From: an uncultured Lachnospiraceae bacterium | GTDB lineage: Bacteria; Bacillota; Clostridia; Lachnospirales; Lachnospiraceae | Assembly (NCBI GenBank): GCA_910588865.1 | Contig: CAJUSJ010000004.1 | Coordinates: forward strand, 1,644 to 65,643 | Direction of reading: 5' to 3' | Length of the DNA stretch: 64,000 nucleotides | Shown: positions 49,128 through 57,965 of the stretch, piece by piece | Numbering within the stretch: the first letter of the stretch is position 1 | Layout of the letters: each line of letters opens with the position of its first letter | Made by a program: the position numbers and the translations under genes | Notes under the pieces: generated by a model | The model's database searches: none | What the model saw: only the letters and a program-made list of their open reading frames with translations | Told to the model about the DNA's origin: nothing

Positions 49128-51620
49128 ATGGACAAAAAAGAATATCACTTTATAGGAGAAGATGGCATAAAATTTCTGCTGACCCATCTCCTGCAAAAGA
49201 TAAAAACAGTAAAAGAAGAGCTTGAAAATAAGATCTCCGCCAAATCCGATTTTTCCGGTGACTATAATGATCTGTCCAACAGACCCGTTATTCCCTCCAG
49301 GCTTCCGTCCCCCCATCCCATCTCCTTCAGTGGAAATGTAAAAGAGACCGCATCCTATGACGGAAGCCAGACCGTAGAAATCGAGATTCCCGTGCCCCAG
49401 CCGCCAGAACCCTTAAAACCGGCCACAACCACAGAGCTGGGAGGCGTGATCGCGGACCAGGCCACGGAACAGGATATCATTCCCGCCAGAATCGGCACCG
49501 ACAGCCGCCTGTATGTGCCTGCCTACCCCGCCTCCCTCCCCGCTTCAGATGTCCACGACTGGGCTAAAGAAGAGCAAAAACCAACTTACACTCCTGTTGA
49601 GGTAGGTGTAATCGATAATCTTCCCTCCCACGGGCAGGTGGCGGTATTTGACGGAAATACAGGAAAAATCAAATCCACAGGCTATACCATAGAGAAATCC
49701 GTGCCAGCAGACGCGGAGTTTACCGATACTACTTATGAAAACGCGACACCGGAAGCCTCCGGACTTATGGATTCCAAAGACAAGGCAAAGCTGGACGCTT
49801 TTGGCGACGTCGCGGATTATGCCCTGAATGAAGATGTGTCAAAGCTCAGCTCTGACTTAAGCCCAGTGGCATTTTCCGGATCTTATGAGGACCTGTCAGA
49901 CACCCCGGCTATCCCTACCAAAACCAGCCAGCTTGTCAACGACAGCGGATACCCCTCCGCGGACACCTGGAAGGCCAACACCGCTTCCAGCGAAGGCTAC
50001 GTGTCCCCCGGCCAAGGACAGGCCAACAAAGTGTGGGGAACCGACTCCGAAGGAAATCCCTCATGGAGAGATAACACCAGCCAAAAACTGACCGTTACCC
50101 TTGTAACCTTGCCGGCATCCGGCTGGGAAGAAACCTGGACCGAAGAAGCCGTCCCTGATGAGGAAACAGAAAACATATCCGGGGAAGAAGTTTCCCCGGA
50201 GACATCAGAGGATGCGGCCATTGAAGAGGACACCGCGGAAGAAACCACGCTCCCTCCCTACACACAGACCGTCGCGGTAAACGGCGCGGCCGAGGACATG
50301 GAGGTTCTGTTAGTCAGCGCCCTGCCAGAAGGAGCCTCACCAGAAGAGCAGGAAGCTTATGTAAAAGCCTTCCGGATCATCTGCGGCGGCACAGGAACCC
50401 TGGGCAGCCAAACCGCGACATTTACGGTCTACGAAAAACCGGAGACAGATATTACCGTTGGTCTCATGGGAAATTTCTCCATGTCCGGCACCAGCCAGGA
50501 CGGAAACAGGGATCCAAGGATTATTTTAGAAGGAACCACAAAGAAAATCCAATTTTCCTCTTCCGGGACCACCGCGAGCATCACGCAATATGACGAAAAT
50601 GATTCCGCCATCGGGGCAATTCTTTCCAGCCAGGGCAATCTGATCTTCCAGCAGGAATCCCAGGGCAACGCCAAAGAGATCGCGGAGTTTGTCAGGCGTG
50701 ACGGCTGTGAGTATAAAGAATACCCCGGCAACGCCCGCCCTTACAGAGAAGTCTTTGAAAAGATTTTCGGAGAAATGGCTCCCGGAGACACCAAGAAATT
50801 TAAACTCCTGCCCAATGAAATCACCGGAACCCCCAATGACATAGCCACAAAGCTATGTATGCTGACCCGACACGGAAACGCCAACGCCACCATGCAGGTC
50901 AACACCTTTAACGGAGAACAGTACGTGGTTATCCGAACCCCTTATGGCTGGGGCAACTGGGCCAAATGGGTCTATGAGGACATGGTATGGGGACTGAGCG
51001 GCGGCAAAAAGATCCCCGCTGGCACGGACTTAAAAAGCGACACCTATAAACTCCCCGGAAATTATTATTGTGACTCCGCTGATGACGCCAAAACCCTGAT
51101 CCACTGTCCCTTCCAGGAAGCCTTTGTCTTAAAGATCAGCTATTCCTCCGGAAACATTGCTCCCAGGCAGACTTTTATCAGTTCCGGCACCGGAAAAACC
51201 GTCTCAAGAGTCTGGGACCCATCAGAAAATATTTGGAAAGATGAAATATGTTATCTGACAAACAGTGATTTTACATGGAAAAAAATAAAGCAGGCTGATC
51301 TCTCAACGGAAAATAACACTGATGAGACAGAAATTCCCCCAGGTGCCTGTGAGATACTTATCGTCGGAGGAAAAATCTCTCCTCAGCACAGCGATATCAC
51401 AAATACCCCGGTTATATCAGAAGCCACATCCTGTGTGATCCCTGTCACCAGCAGCACTTTACACAGCGATCATTTTTATTATGAATATGGATCCCCTTCA
51501 GCCGGAGACGCCTGCGGCTTCGAAGCATGGCTGGAACTGGAGGAATCCGACGGACGCGATATTTTAAAGATAATTTCTTTAACCGAAAATAAGACAAGAG
51601 TAAAAATTTATTACAGATAG
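49128..51620 (+). CDS. Large tail fibre protein
   Basis: The 830-residue protein starts with a helical segment. It then contains two copies of the phage fibre motif FSGDYNDLSNRPVIP and FSGSYEDLSDTPAIPTKTSQ, a low-complexity acidic stretch (DEETENISGEEVSPETSEDA, about 340-380), a second beta-rich region and a C-terminal jelly-roll-like part. The TKTSQLVNDSGY segment is known from many siphophage side-fibre and tail proteins. It follows the tube candidate and opens the distal fibre cluster. The C-terminus differs from the other fibres. Confidence 0.7.
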   Translation: MDKKEYHFIGEDGIKFLLTHLLQKIKTVKEELENKISAKSDFSGDYNDLSNRPVIPSRLPSPHPISFSGNVKETASYDGSQTVEIEIPVPQPPEPLKPATTTELGGVIADQATEQDIIPARIGTDSRLYVPAYPASLPASDVHDWAKEEQKPTYTPVEVGVIDNLPSHGQVAVFDGNTGKIKSTGYTIEKSVPADAEFTDTTYENATPEASGLMDSKDKAKLDAFGDVADYALNEDVSKLSSDLSPVAFSGSYEDLSDTPAIPTKTSQLVNDSGYPSADTWKANTASSEGYVSPGQGQANKVWGTDSEGNPSWRDNTSQKLTVTLVTLPASGWEETWTEEAVPDEETENISGEEVSPETSEDAAIEEDTAEETTLPPYTQTVAVNGAAEDMEVLLVSALPEGASPEEQEAYVKAFRIICGGTGTLGSQTATFTVYEKPETDITVGLMGNFSMSGTSQDGNRDPRIILEGTTKKIQFSSSGTTASITQYDENDSAIGAILSSQGNLIFQQESQGNAKEIAEFVRRDGCEYKEYPGNARPYREVFEKIFGEMAPGDTKKFKLLPNEITGTPNDIATKLCMLTRHGNANATMQVNTFNGEQYVVIRTPYGWGNWAKWVYEDMVWGLSGGKKIPAGTDLKSDTYKLPGNYYCDSADDAKTLIHCPFQEAFVLKISYSSGNIAPRQTFISSGTGKTVSRVWDPSENIWKDEICYLTNSDFTWKKIKQADLSTENNTDETEIPPGACEILIVGGKISPQHSDITNTPVISEATSCVIPVTSSTLHSDHFYYEYGSPSAGDACGFEAWLELEESDGRDILKIISLTENKTRVKIYYR

Positions 51621-51656
51621 AAAGAAATCTTTCTATCGGAAAGGAGGTCATGCAGT

Positions 51657-53597
51657 ATGGCAAGAATCTGGATGCCCGCTGGTATTGGCGGAGATACTAT
51701 AGATCTGAAGAAGGTCACAGCTGACGCCAATGCCCTTCCAGAAGATATCCTGGAACATAAGACAGCCTATGCCGACGGAGAGAGGATAACAGGAACCCTC
51801 GCAAGAAGGGAAAGCGGTGTTTCCAACACAGGATTAGACTGGCGCGTCCCCACTCTCAGCCCCGGCCAATCAATCCCCATTGGAAGCGGAAACAATCTGT
51901 ATGTGGGAATCCAAAAAGGGGCCTACCTTGACAGCGACCCAGAGCTCTCCTTCCCGGCGGTCACGATCCCTTATGAGCAGAGAGTCGTGACACCCACCAA
52001 ATCATCCCAGGTCATAACCCCCGGCAGAACAAAGGTTTTAAAACAAGTAACGGTTAATCCAATCCCCAATAATTATATTACCACAGACGACGCCAATGCC
52101 CAGCCCGGCCACATGATGAGCGGAGAGACCGCTTATGTAAACGGGTCTAAAATTACCGGAACCCTGGCCAGAAGAAGCTCAGGCCAGACCGCCGCCGGGT
52201 CAACCTTCTGGGAATCCAATCAAAACCTGTATCTGGCATTTCCCCAGGGAATCTATATTGACAATGACTCTGACTTAAAGAACCCCTGCGTAAAGATCCC
52301 CTACCAGGACAAGGCGGTGACACCTACCAAATCATCTCAGACCATAACCCCGGATTCCGGAAAAGTCTTAAGAAATGTGACGGTAAACCCCATCCCGTCA
52401 AATTACATCACAACCTCAGACGCCACCTCCTCTGCCGGAGACATATTATCCGGAAAATCCGCTTATGTAAATGGGGTGAAAGTCACAGGGAGTATGGCGA
52501 ATCAGGGAGCCAAGACATCATCGCTAAACTGCGGTGGTTCTTATACTATCCCGGCAGGGTATCACAATGGAACCGGGAAGGTGACGGCAAATTCCCTGGC
52601 CAGCCAGACCGGGGTACAGTCCGGAAAGACCGCCGCCGGAGCGGGACAGGTTCTTACCGGTTATGAGGCCTGGGTAAACGGCGGCAGGGTTACGGGAACC
52701 ATGGCCAATCAAGGTGCCAAAAGCACTTCGCTGAACTGCGGAGGAAGCTATACCATTCCCGCGGGATATCATAATGGTTCTGGGAAGATAACGGCTAACA
52801 GTTTGTCGTCTCAGACAAGCGGCACCGCAGGCGCGGGACACATTCTGACAGGAAAAACCGCTTGGGTAAATGGCAGTAAAGTCACCGGAGCTATGGCTGA
52901 CCGGGGAGACTGTCAGTTTGCCACCGGGTGGGGCTCCGGAGGTTCTGGTTCTGACGCCTATTACGCCATGAACGGCGCTCCAGAAGGATGGTATCATAAA
53001 ACCAACAGTACTTTTTCCTGGTCTCCCGAGTTGAGACTCAAAAAAACCGCTGTACAAAGCGCCCTGGGCGTATCAGCAAGTAAAATCATGAAAGGACAGT
53101 CCATCGCTGATATCTCAGGCACTGCCACCAGTGACGCCAATGCCTCCGGAAGCCACATCTTAAGCGGCAAGACAGCATATGTGAACGGATCTAAAATCAC
53201 AGGCAATATTGCCAGCATGTCCGGAGGCACCTACACTCCTTCCGCCTCTTCCCAGACCATAAGCTGCTCTGGAAAGTATATGACAGGCAACATTACAATC
53301 AACGCCATGTCCGGAGTAAATCCTTTTATTCAGATGCTGCGCTCCAGCAACTTAACCGGAATCAAACCCGCCAATTCAATAACCTGTACGATCAGCGGAA
53401 TAAGCTGTACCAGAGGAGTTATTTTCGCCGCCGCTGGGGTTGGGTTCGTCGCGCTAAAAAATTCTTCATCCAGTTTGGGGACTGGCAGCGGTTACGCGAA
53501 TTTCGCGCGTTTAGACTCTAACGGCACATTAACCGTAGAGTTCAGCTATGATGTATACAATCAATCTATGGGCGTAGCCATACAATACACTTTTTAA
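51657..53597 (+). CDS. Tail fibre/receptor-binding protein, type A copy 2
   Basis: The 646-residue protein starts MARIWMPAGIGGDTIDLKKV and matches the 22318 gene closely over its first about 190 residues, including RRESGVSNTGLDWRVPTLSP. Stalk repeats of the GKTAWVNGSKVTGAM type follow, then a different C-terminal tip with TGIKPANSITCTISGISCTR. An 8-bp hairpin (GATAGAAA/TTTCTATC) and AAGGAGG precede the start. The two type A genes probably give alternative or nested receptor specificity. Confidence 0.75.
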   Translation: MARIWMPAGIGGDTIDLKKVTADANALPEDILEHKTAYADGERITGTLARRESGVSNTGLDWRVPTLSPGQSIPIGSGNNLYVGIQKGAYLDSDPELSFPAVTIPYEQRVVTPTKSSQVITPGRTKVLKQVTVNPIPNNYITTDDANAQPGHMMSGETAYVNGSKITGTLARRSSGQTAAGSTFWESNQNLYLAFPQGIYIDNDSDLKNPCVKIPYQDKAVTPTKSSQTITPDSGKVLRNVTVNPIPSNYITTSDATSSAGDILSGKSAYVNGVKVTGSMANQGAKTSSLNCGGSYTIPAGYHNGTGKVTANSLASQTGVQSGKTAAGAGQVLTGYEAWVNGGRVTGTMANQGAKSTSLNCGGSYTIPAGYHNGSGKITANSLSSQTSGTAGAGHILTGKTAWVNGSKVTGAMADRGDCQFATGWGSGGSGSDAYYAMNGAPEGWYHKTNSTFSWSPELRLKKTAVQSALGVSASKIMKGQSIADISGTATSDANASGSHILSGKTAYVNGSKITGNIASMSGGTYTPSASSQTISCSGKYMTGNITINAMSGVNPFIQMLRSSNLTGIKPANSITCTISGISCTRGVIFAAAGVGFVALKNSSSSLGTGSGYANFARLDSNGTLTVEFSYDVYNQSMGVAIQYTF

Positions 53598-53615
53598 GAA
53601 AGGAAGCAAAAAACA

Positions 53616-53960
53616 ATGGAAGCAATCATACTTTACGACTTAACCGGAAAAATCTGGCACATTATCTACGGTGCCTCTGAGATCCCCCAGGGAATCCCCT
53701 GCGTCAAAGCGGATATCCCCGAGGGTGCCCAGATCGAACGGATCGATTTAACGGATCCGGAAAATCCCCATCCAGTATTCCGCCATCTTCCGGAAACAGA
53801 CTACGGAAAAATGAAAACTCAGCTCAGGGACCTGGAAAATGAATTATCCAATGTACAGGCCCAATTAACCGCGCATTCCAAGAAAAATCAGGTTCTTGAA
53901 GAGGAACTGTTAAACACTCAGCTTGCGCTGACAGAACTCTACGAAGGGATGGAGGTGTAA
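53616..53960 (+). CDS. Small tail protein with coiled-coil end
   Basis: The 114-residue protein has a beta-rich N-terminal half (EAIILYDLTGKIWHIIYG, VKADIPEGAQIERIDLTD). A C-terminal coiled coil (about 70-110) follows. Proteins of this shape follow tail fibres in many clostridial phages and may help fibre assembly. It starts 18 bases after the fibre stop with AAGGAAG. Confidence 0.65.
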   Translation: MEAIILYDLTGKIWHIIYGASEIPQGIPCVKADIPEGAQIERIDLTDPENPHPVFRHLPETDYGKMKTQLRDLENELSNVQAQLTAHSKKNQVLEEELLNTQLALTELYEGMEV

Positions 53961-53965
53961 TATTT

Positions 53966-54082
53966 ATGGCAAAAGTATACGCAAACCTGATCCGGAAGGG
54001 TCATAAGACTTTAGAACAAGTACCAGTAAAACTGAGGGATGAAGTGAAAAACCTGCTGAACAGCGGAACAGAGAGTTTGTGA
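53966..54082 (+). CDS. CD1375-like/XkdX-type small phage protein
   Basis: A 38-codon gene with GGAGGTG before its ATG. The peptide begins MAKVYANLIRKGHKTLEQVP and ends in an amphipathic helix, the pattern of the small CD1375-like (XkdX-type) proteins that accompany fibre genes in clostridial phages. The function is unknown. Confidence 0.6.
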   Translation: MAKVYANLIRKGHKTLEQVPVKLRDEVKNLLNSGTESL

Positions 54083-54117
54083 CCGAACTTTATATGAAGA
54101 GAAAGGATAATTGAAAA

Positions 54118-54795
54118 GTGGCCTATAATTTAGAAGAATTTACAGAGAGGTACGTGGACACACCTCTCACCAATTTTCCCGTAAAGGAAGATATCTTTGA
54201 CAGAATGTCAGACATCACAACCGTATTACTGCCTCTGGTCAATGACTATAACCAGTATATAAGTGAGAATAATCTTGTGGAAGCCAATCAGCTTCTGGCC
54301 AGCAATCCGGACCTTTTGAATTGCTTTTTTAACGCGGAAAAATACAACCGGCTGAGAGACGCCATTATCGCGATGCAGCGCCATCAGATTGAGAACTGCG
54401 ACACTTTATTTAACACCATTGCCCAGAAAGCGGGAGGGATCAACGATAATCCAGAACCGGAACAGGCCAGCTTAGTCTCCTATTCCGCTGAGAAAGTAGA
54501 TAATTTAGTCAATAAATTTCACACAAGGCTGATTGTCACAATTCCCGCTTCTGGATGGAGCGGTTCGTATCCTTATACAAATGTCGTCCAGATTCCCGGA
54601 GTCACAAAAAATATGAATTTCCAGGTTATCGGATTACAGCACCAAAATAACCCGTCTTACAGCCAGGTAAAATTGGATAAAAAAAATATGGGTATGCTTA
54701 TGGGGAACAAAGCAGGTGTGGGAGATGGCTCCATTACATTTCACGCATATAAAAAACCAACCGCTGATTTTACTATAGTGGTGGAAGGGGGTTAA
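54118..54795 (+). CDS. Tail-associated protein of unknown function
   Basis: The 225-residue protein starts at a GTG with GAAAGGAT 10 bases upstream. The N-terminal 120 residues are helical. The C-terminal part (LIVTIPASGWSGSYPYTNVV onward) is a beta domain of the type found at the ends of phage fibre proteins; the gene at 49128 contains the related VTLPASGWEETW. It is probably a fibre accessory or tip protein. Confidence 0.6.
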   Translation: MAYNLEEFTERYVDTPLTNFPVKEDIFDRMSDITTVLLPLVNDYNQYISENNLVEANQLLASNPDLLNCFFNAEKYNRLRDAIIAMQRHQIENCDTLFNTIAQKAGGINDNPEPEQASLVSYSAEKVDNLVNKFHTRLIVTIPASGWSGSYPYTNVVQIPGVTKNMNFQVIGLQHQNNPSYSQVKLDKKNMGMLMGNKAGVGDGSITFHAYKKPTADFTIVVEGG

Positions 54796-54799
54796 GTAA

Positions 54800-56269
54800 A
54801 TGGGTGAATTATTTATCAATGTTAGCGGGGGCGGAGGAATATCTGACGATGTAACCGCAAGGCAAAATGATGTGTTGAAAGGGAAAACCGCTATTACCAG
54901 TGACAGTGATGACGAGATCGTAGAGGGCACATTGGAACTTACCGGTAACGCCGCTGTTGGGAATGTTGAGGTTGGCAAAACTTTCTATAATACCAACGCT
55001 CACAGCAAACAGACTGGCACGCTGAGAAACGCGACCAACGACACCTCTGTGAAACATGCGTCTAATAATACTACAAAGGTCATCAAAGGGGATGCCGCTT
55101 ATTTGTCTGTCAATACAGATGGTGTCGCCAGGGCGGAAATTCGGTTTAATGAGCCGAGAGGAGTTATTGAATCAAATACTTTGGTTGGCGTCCCACAGGG
55201 AACTATGGCAGCCGCCGGGGGCCTGGGGGCGGGTAAACTTTTACAAGGCCAATCAGCTTTTGGAATAAGCGGAACAGCCACATCGGATGCCAATGCGGGC
55301 CCAGGGGATCTTTTAAGTGGAAAGACAGCTTATGTGAAAGGAAATAAGGTCACCGGAACCATGCCGAACCGGGGCGCGGTAAATCAGTCTTTGAACGCTT
55401 CGGGGAGCTATACGATTCCTGCCGGATATCATAATGGGAAAGGGAAAATTACAGCCAGCTCTTTGTCTTCTCAGACCGGCGGCAGCGCCGGAGCCGGTGA
55501 TATCTTAAGTGGAAAAACGGCCTGGGTCAATGGGAGTAAGGTTACAGGTACTATGGTCAATAGAGGCTCAACGAGCAGTACTCTAAACGCTGGCAGTTCA
55601 TATACGATACCCGCGGGATATCATAATGGTCAAGGGAAAGTGACTGCCAGTAGCTTATCCAGCCAAACATCCGCCGACGCATCCGCTTCACATATTTTAA
55701 GCGGAAAAACCGCTTGGGTCAATGGGAGCAAAGTGACGGGAACCATGGCCAACCGCGGCAGCTATACCAGCCCCGTCAGTATCGCCTGGGGAAGCGGCAA
55801 TTCAGCAAACAATCTTTATGTAAGAATCCCACAAGGAGCATACCTTACAAACACAACCGCGGGATCACCTGAAATACAATGTTCTGTAGGTCAAGCAAAA
55901 ACCGTATCCCCTTCTTCATCAGCTCAAACAGTTTATGCTGACAATGGGAAGATATTGCAAAGTGTTACTGTAAAAGCGATATCCAATTACATGAAACCTT
56001 TTTGTTCACCAATCAGCACTTCAAATCTTAAAATAAGTAAACCTGCGGGGGATTATAGTGTGACAACTAAAATTCCTTGCGCAAATGGGTGTGTCATTAA
56101 CATGAACGGGGTGTGGATCGCGATTTCAAAAGGCGGATCTTCCCATTCTATAAGTGGACAGCCTTTTATAGAGTATGTGGGCATGGATTCCGCGGGAAAT
56201 GTGACCATAGCAGTCGCATATGAAGCAGAAAGTCAAGGTTTTACTTTTTCAGTTGAATATGTTTTTTAA
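54800..56269 (+). CDS. Tail fibre/adhesin with 64-residue repeats, type B copy 2
   Basis: The 489-residue protein starts MGELFINVSGGG and is about 75 to 80 percent identical by eye to the 28168 gene over its first about 165 residues (DDEIVEGTLELTGNAA and neighbours). It has fewer stalk repeats of the GDILSGKTAWVNGSKVTGTM type. The C-terminal about 150 residues share no visible similarity with copy 1 but resemble parts of the type A stalk (PQGAYLTNTTAG). The gene ends the plus-strand tail block. Confidence 0.75.
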   Translation: MGELFINVSGGGGISDDVTARQNDVLKGKTAITSDSDDEIVEGTLELTGNAAVGNVEVGKTFYNTNAHSKQTGTLRNATNDTSVKHASNNTTKVIKGDAAYLSVNTDGVARAEIRFNEPRGVIESNTLVGVPQGTMAAAGGLGAGKLLQGQSAFGISGTATSDANAGPGDLLSGKTAYVKGNKVTGTMPNRGAVNQSLNASGSYTIPAGYHNGKGKITASSLSSQTGGSAGAGDILSGKTAWVNGSKVTGTMVNRGSTSSTLNAGSSYTIPAGYHNGQGKVTASSLSSQTSADASASHILSGKTAWVNGSKVTGTMANRGSYTSPVSIAWGSGNSANNLYVRIPQGAYLTNTTAGSPEIQCSVGQAKTVSPSSSAQTVYADNGKILQSVTVKAISNYMKPFCSPISTSNLKISKPAGDYSVTTKIPCANGCVINMNGVWIAISKGGSSHSISGQPFIEYVGMDSAGNVTIAVAYEAESQGFTFSVEYVF

Positions 56270-56312
56270 AATAGCAGAATAACTTGAACTTCTATTTTTG
56301 CCGGTATATTTT

Positions 56313-56350
56313 TATGAAAAAACTGGACTGCCCGAATTTCGCGGCAGTCC
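56313..56350 (-). terminator. Terminator of the ATPase gene
   Basis: Read on the minus strand, GGACTGCC and GGCAGTCC form an 8-bp stem followed by AGTTTTTTC. It also separates the minus-strand block from the tail locus. Confidence 0.7.
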
Positions 56351-56355
56351 TCCTT

Positions 56356-57939
56356 CTACCCTCTCCACCTCTCAATCACACAGCTGTGCTTCCTCTTACC
56401 TGGCGGCGCATCCTTACTGTAATTAATGCCCACCAGCAGGATATCCCCGCCATACCCCCGGATAGCCTCTGGGTAGTTCCGGTCTTTAATCTGCCGGATA
56501 GCCCCATAAGCCGTCCTATTCCATTTCAATTCGATCACCAGAGCAGGCAGAAGCGAATCCTTTTTGGGCAGATAGACAATATCCGCGTACCCCACTCCTG
56601 CCGGCATCTCCTCAAACAGTATATACTCGTCTCCACAGCTAAAATACGCCCGTTTGATTACACTGCGCAGAGCCTGTTCACTGTTATAATGCAGAGGGGC
56701 TTCCTCAGCGTGGATCTTCTCAATCTGTAACGCCACCGCATCCGCGTTGCCGCAGACCGTGTCTTCCATAAGCTGATCGCTCTCCCTGACCCGCCGGATA
56801 GTGTCATCCCGCTTTACCTCCCGCACGATCCTGGCAAATTCTATCCGTATCTCTTCATTTGGAATACACGCCTTTCCCGTTGTTTCCTCATATGCCAGAT
56901 AGCCCAGATGGATCAGGAGGGTCAGCACATCATCCCGGTTCTTAAAAGTTACCAAATCATTGGCAAAGCCTTTTGGGTTCACCGTAATCTGGCCCCCGCC
57001 GATCAGCTCCGCCACTGTCTTGGACAGCCCGTCAAAGTCCAGGCTGATGTAGCCCATAAGGCTCTCTGCCGCTGAAGTCTGAGTCCAGTAGGAATCAAAG
57101 TCCTGATTGTGGAGGGCTTCCATAACAGATCCAGGATTGTACACCGGCCCCACATCCCGGAAAATGTATCCGTCATACCACTGCTTCATCTTCCCAAAAT
57201 CACAGCCATGTTCCTGGCAGAGTTTTTGTATCTCCATCTGGGTAAACCCCACGTATCTTCCGAATTTTCTGGGCTTAACCATGGTGAATTCTTTAAAATC
57301 AGAAATAGCGGACTGAGAACCGTCCTTTTTTATAGGCAAAATTCCCGTCATATAGACAGCGGCAAAGATTCTGTCCGTGGTGCCGCTCCCCTTGTACAAG
57401 GTGCGCAGAAACCGGAAATACTGGTTCTGGATCTTTGGCATCTCCCTTATGGGAGCATCCCATTCATCGACGATCATGACAAAGGGATTTCCGGTCAACT
57501 CTACGGCCCGCATAAGCGTCTCGTCAAAAGCGTTTCCCCGCCTTATCCCCGGATAGGCCTCCAAAAGCTCCTCGGTCACTCTATCCTCCACAAACGCCAC
57601 AATATCCCGGTGTCCAGCCTTGCCTATAATATTGGTCATATCCAGATAGATAACATCATACCGGTTCCGGTATTGCTCATAAGTCCCATTAATCCGGCTG
57701 TCCGCGGCGATGGCCAGATCGTCAAACAGCGCCGATGAATCGCAGGTCTTATCATAATAAGCGCACAGCATCTTGGCGGCAAAAGATTTTCCAAAACGGC
57801 GGGGCCTGCTGACGCAGGTCAGCCGTCTGGGAGTTCCTATAGTCTCATTGATCAGACCGATGAGGCCGCTTTTATCCACATAAATATCCTTTCGAATGCC
57901 GGTAAATCCACTGTTGCCTGGATTCAGATACATCCCCAT
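56356..57939 (-). CDS. AAA-like ATPase with C-terminal PD-(D/E)XK nuclease domain
   Basis: The 527-residue protein has the AAA-ATPase_like signature YVDKSGLIGLINETIG at residues 19-34, Walker A-like RRFGKSFAAKML near 47 and Walker B FVMIVDEWDAP. It ends in a PDDEXK_9-type domain (GYADIVYLP, ALVIELKW and the K of RQIKDRNY). This DUF1703-type family is very common in Lachnospiraceae and Bacteroides. Its role is unsettled; nuclease or transposon-related functions have been suggested. It stands between the tail locus and the GH32 gene, 26 bases after the latter. Confidence 0.85.
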   Translation of the reverse strand: MGMYLNPGNSGFTGIRKDIYVDKSGLIGLINETIGTPRRLTCVSRPRRFGKSFAAKMLCAYYDKTCDSSALFDDLAIAADSRINGTYEQYRNRYDVIYLDMTNIIGKAGHRDIVAFVEDRVTEELLEAYPGIRRGNAFDETLMRAVELTGNPFVMIVDEWDAPIREMPKIQNQYFRFLRTLYKGSGTTDRIFAAVYMTGILPIKKDGSQSAISDFKEFTMVKPRKFGRYVGFTQMEIQKLCQEHGCDFGKMKQWYDGYIFRDVGPVYNPGSVMEALHNQDFDSYWTQTSAAESLMGYISLDFDGLSKTVAELIGGGQITVNPKGFANDLVTFKNRDDVLTLLIHLGYLAYEETTGKACIPNEEIRIEFARIVREVKRDDTIRRVRESDQLMEDTVCGNADAVALQIEKIHAEEAPLHYNSEQALRSVIKRAYFSCGDEYILFEEMPAGVGYADIVYLPKKDSLLPALVIELKWNRTAYGAIRQIKDRNYPEAIRGYGGDILLVGINYSKDAPPGKRKHSCVIERWRG

Positions 57940-57965
57940 AAACCACTCACCTCTCGCTCTTCCCT

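Noticed and set aside
22318..56269. Diversity-generating retroelement acting on fibre tips
   Set aside because: No reverse transcriptase and no template repeat with adenine-specific differences was found; tip differences look like module exchange.
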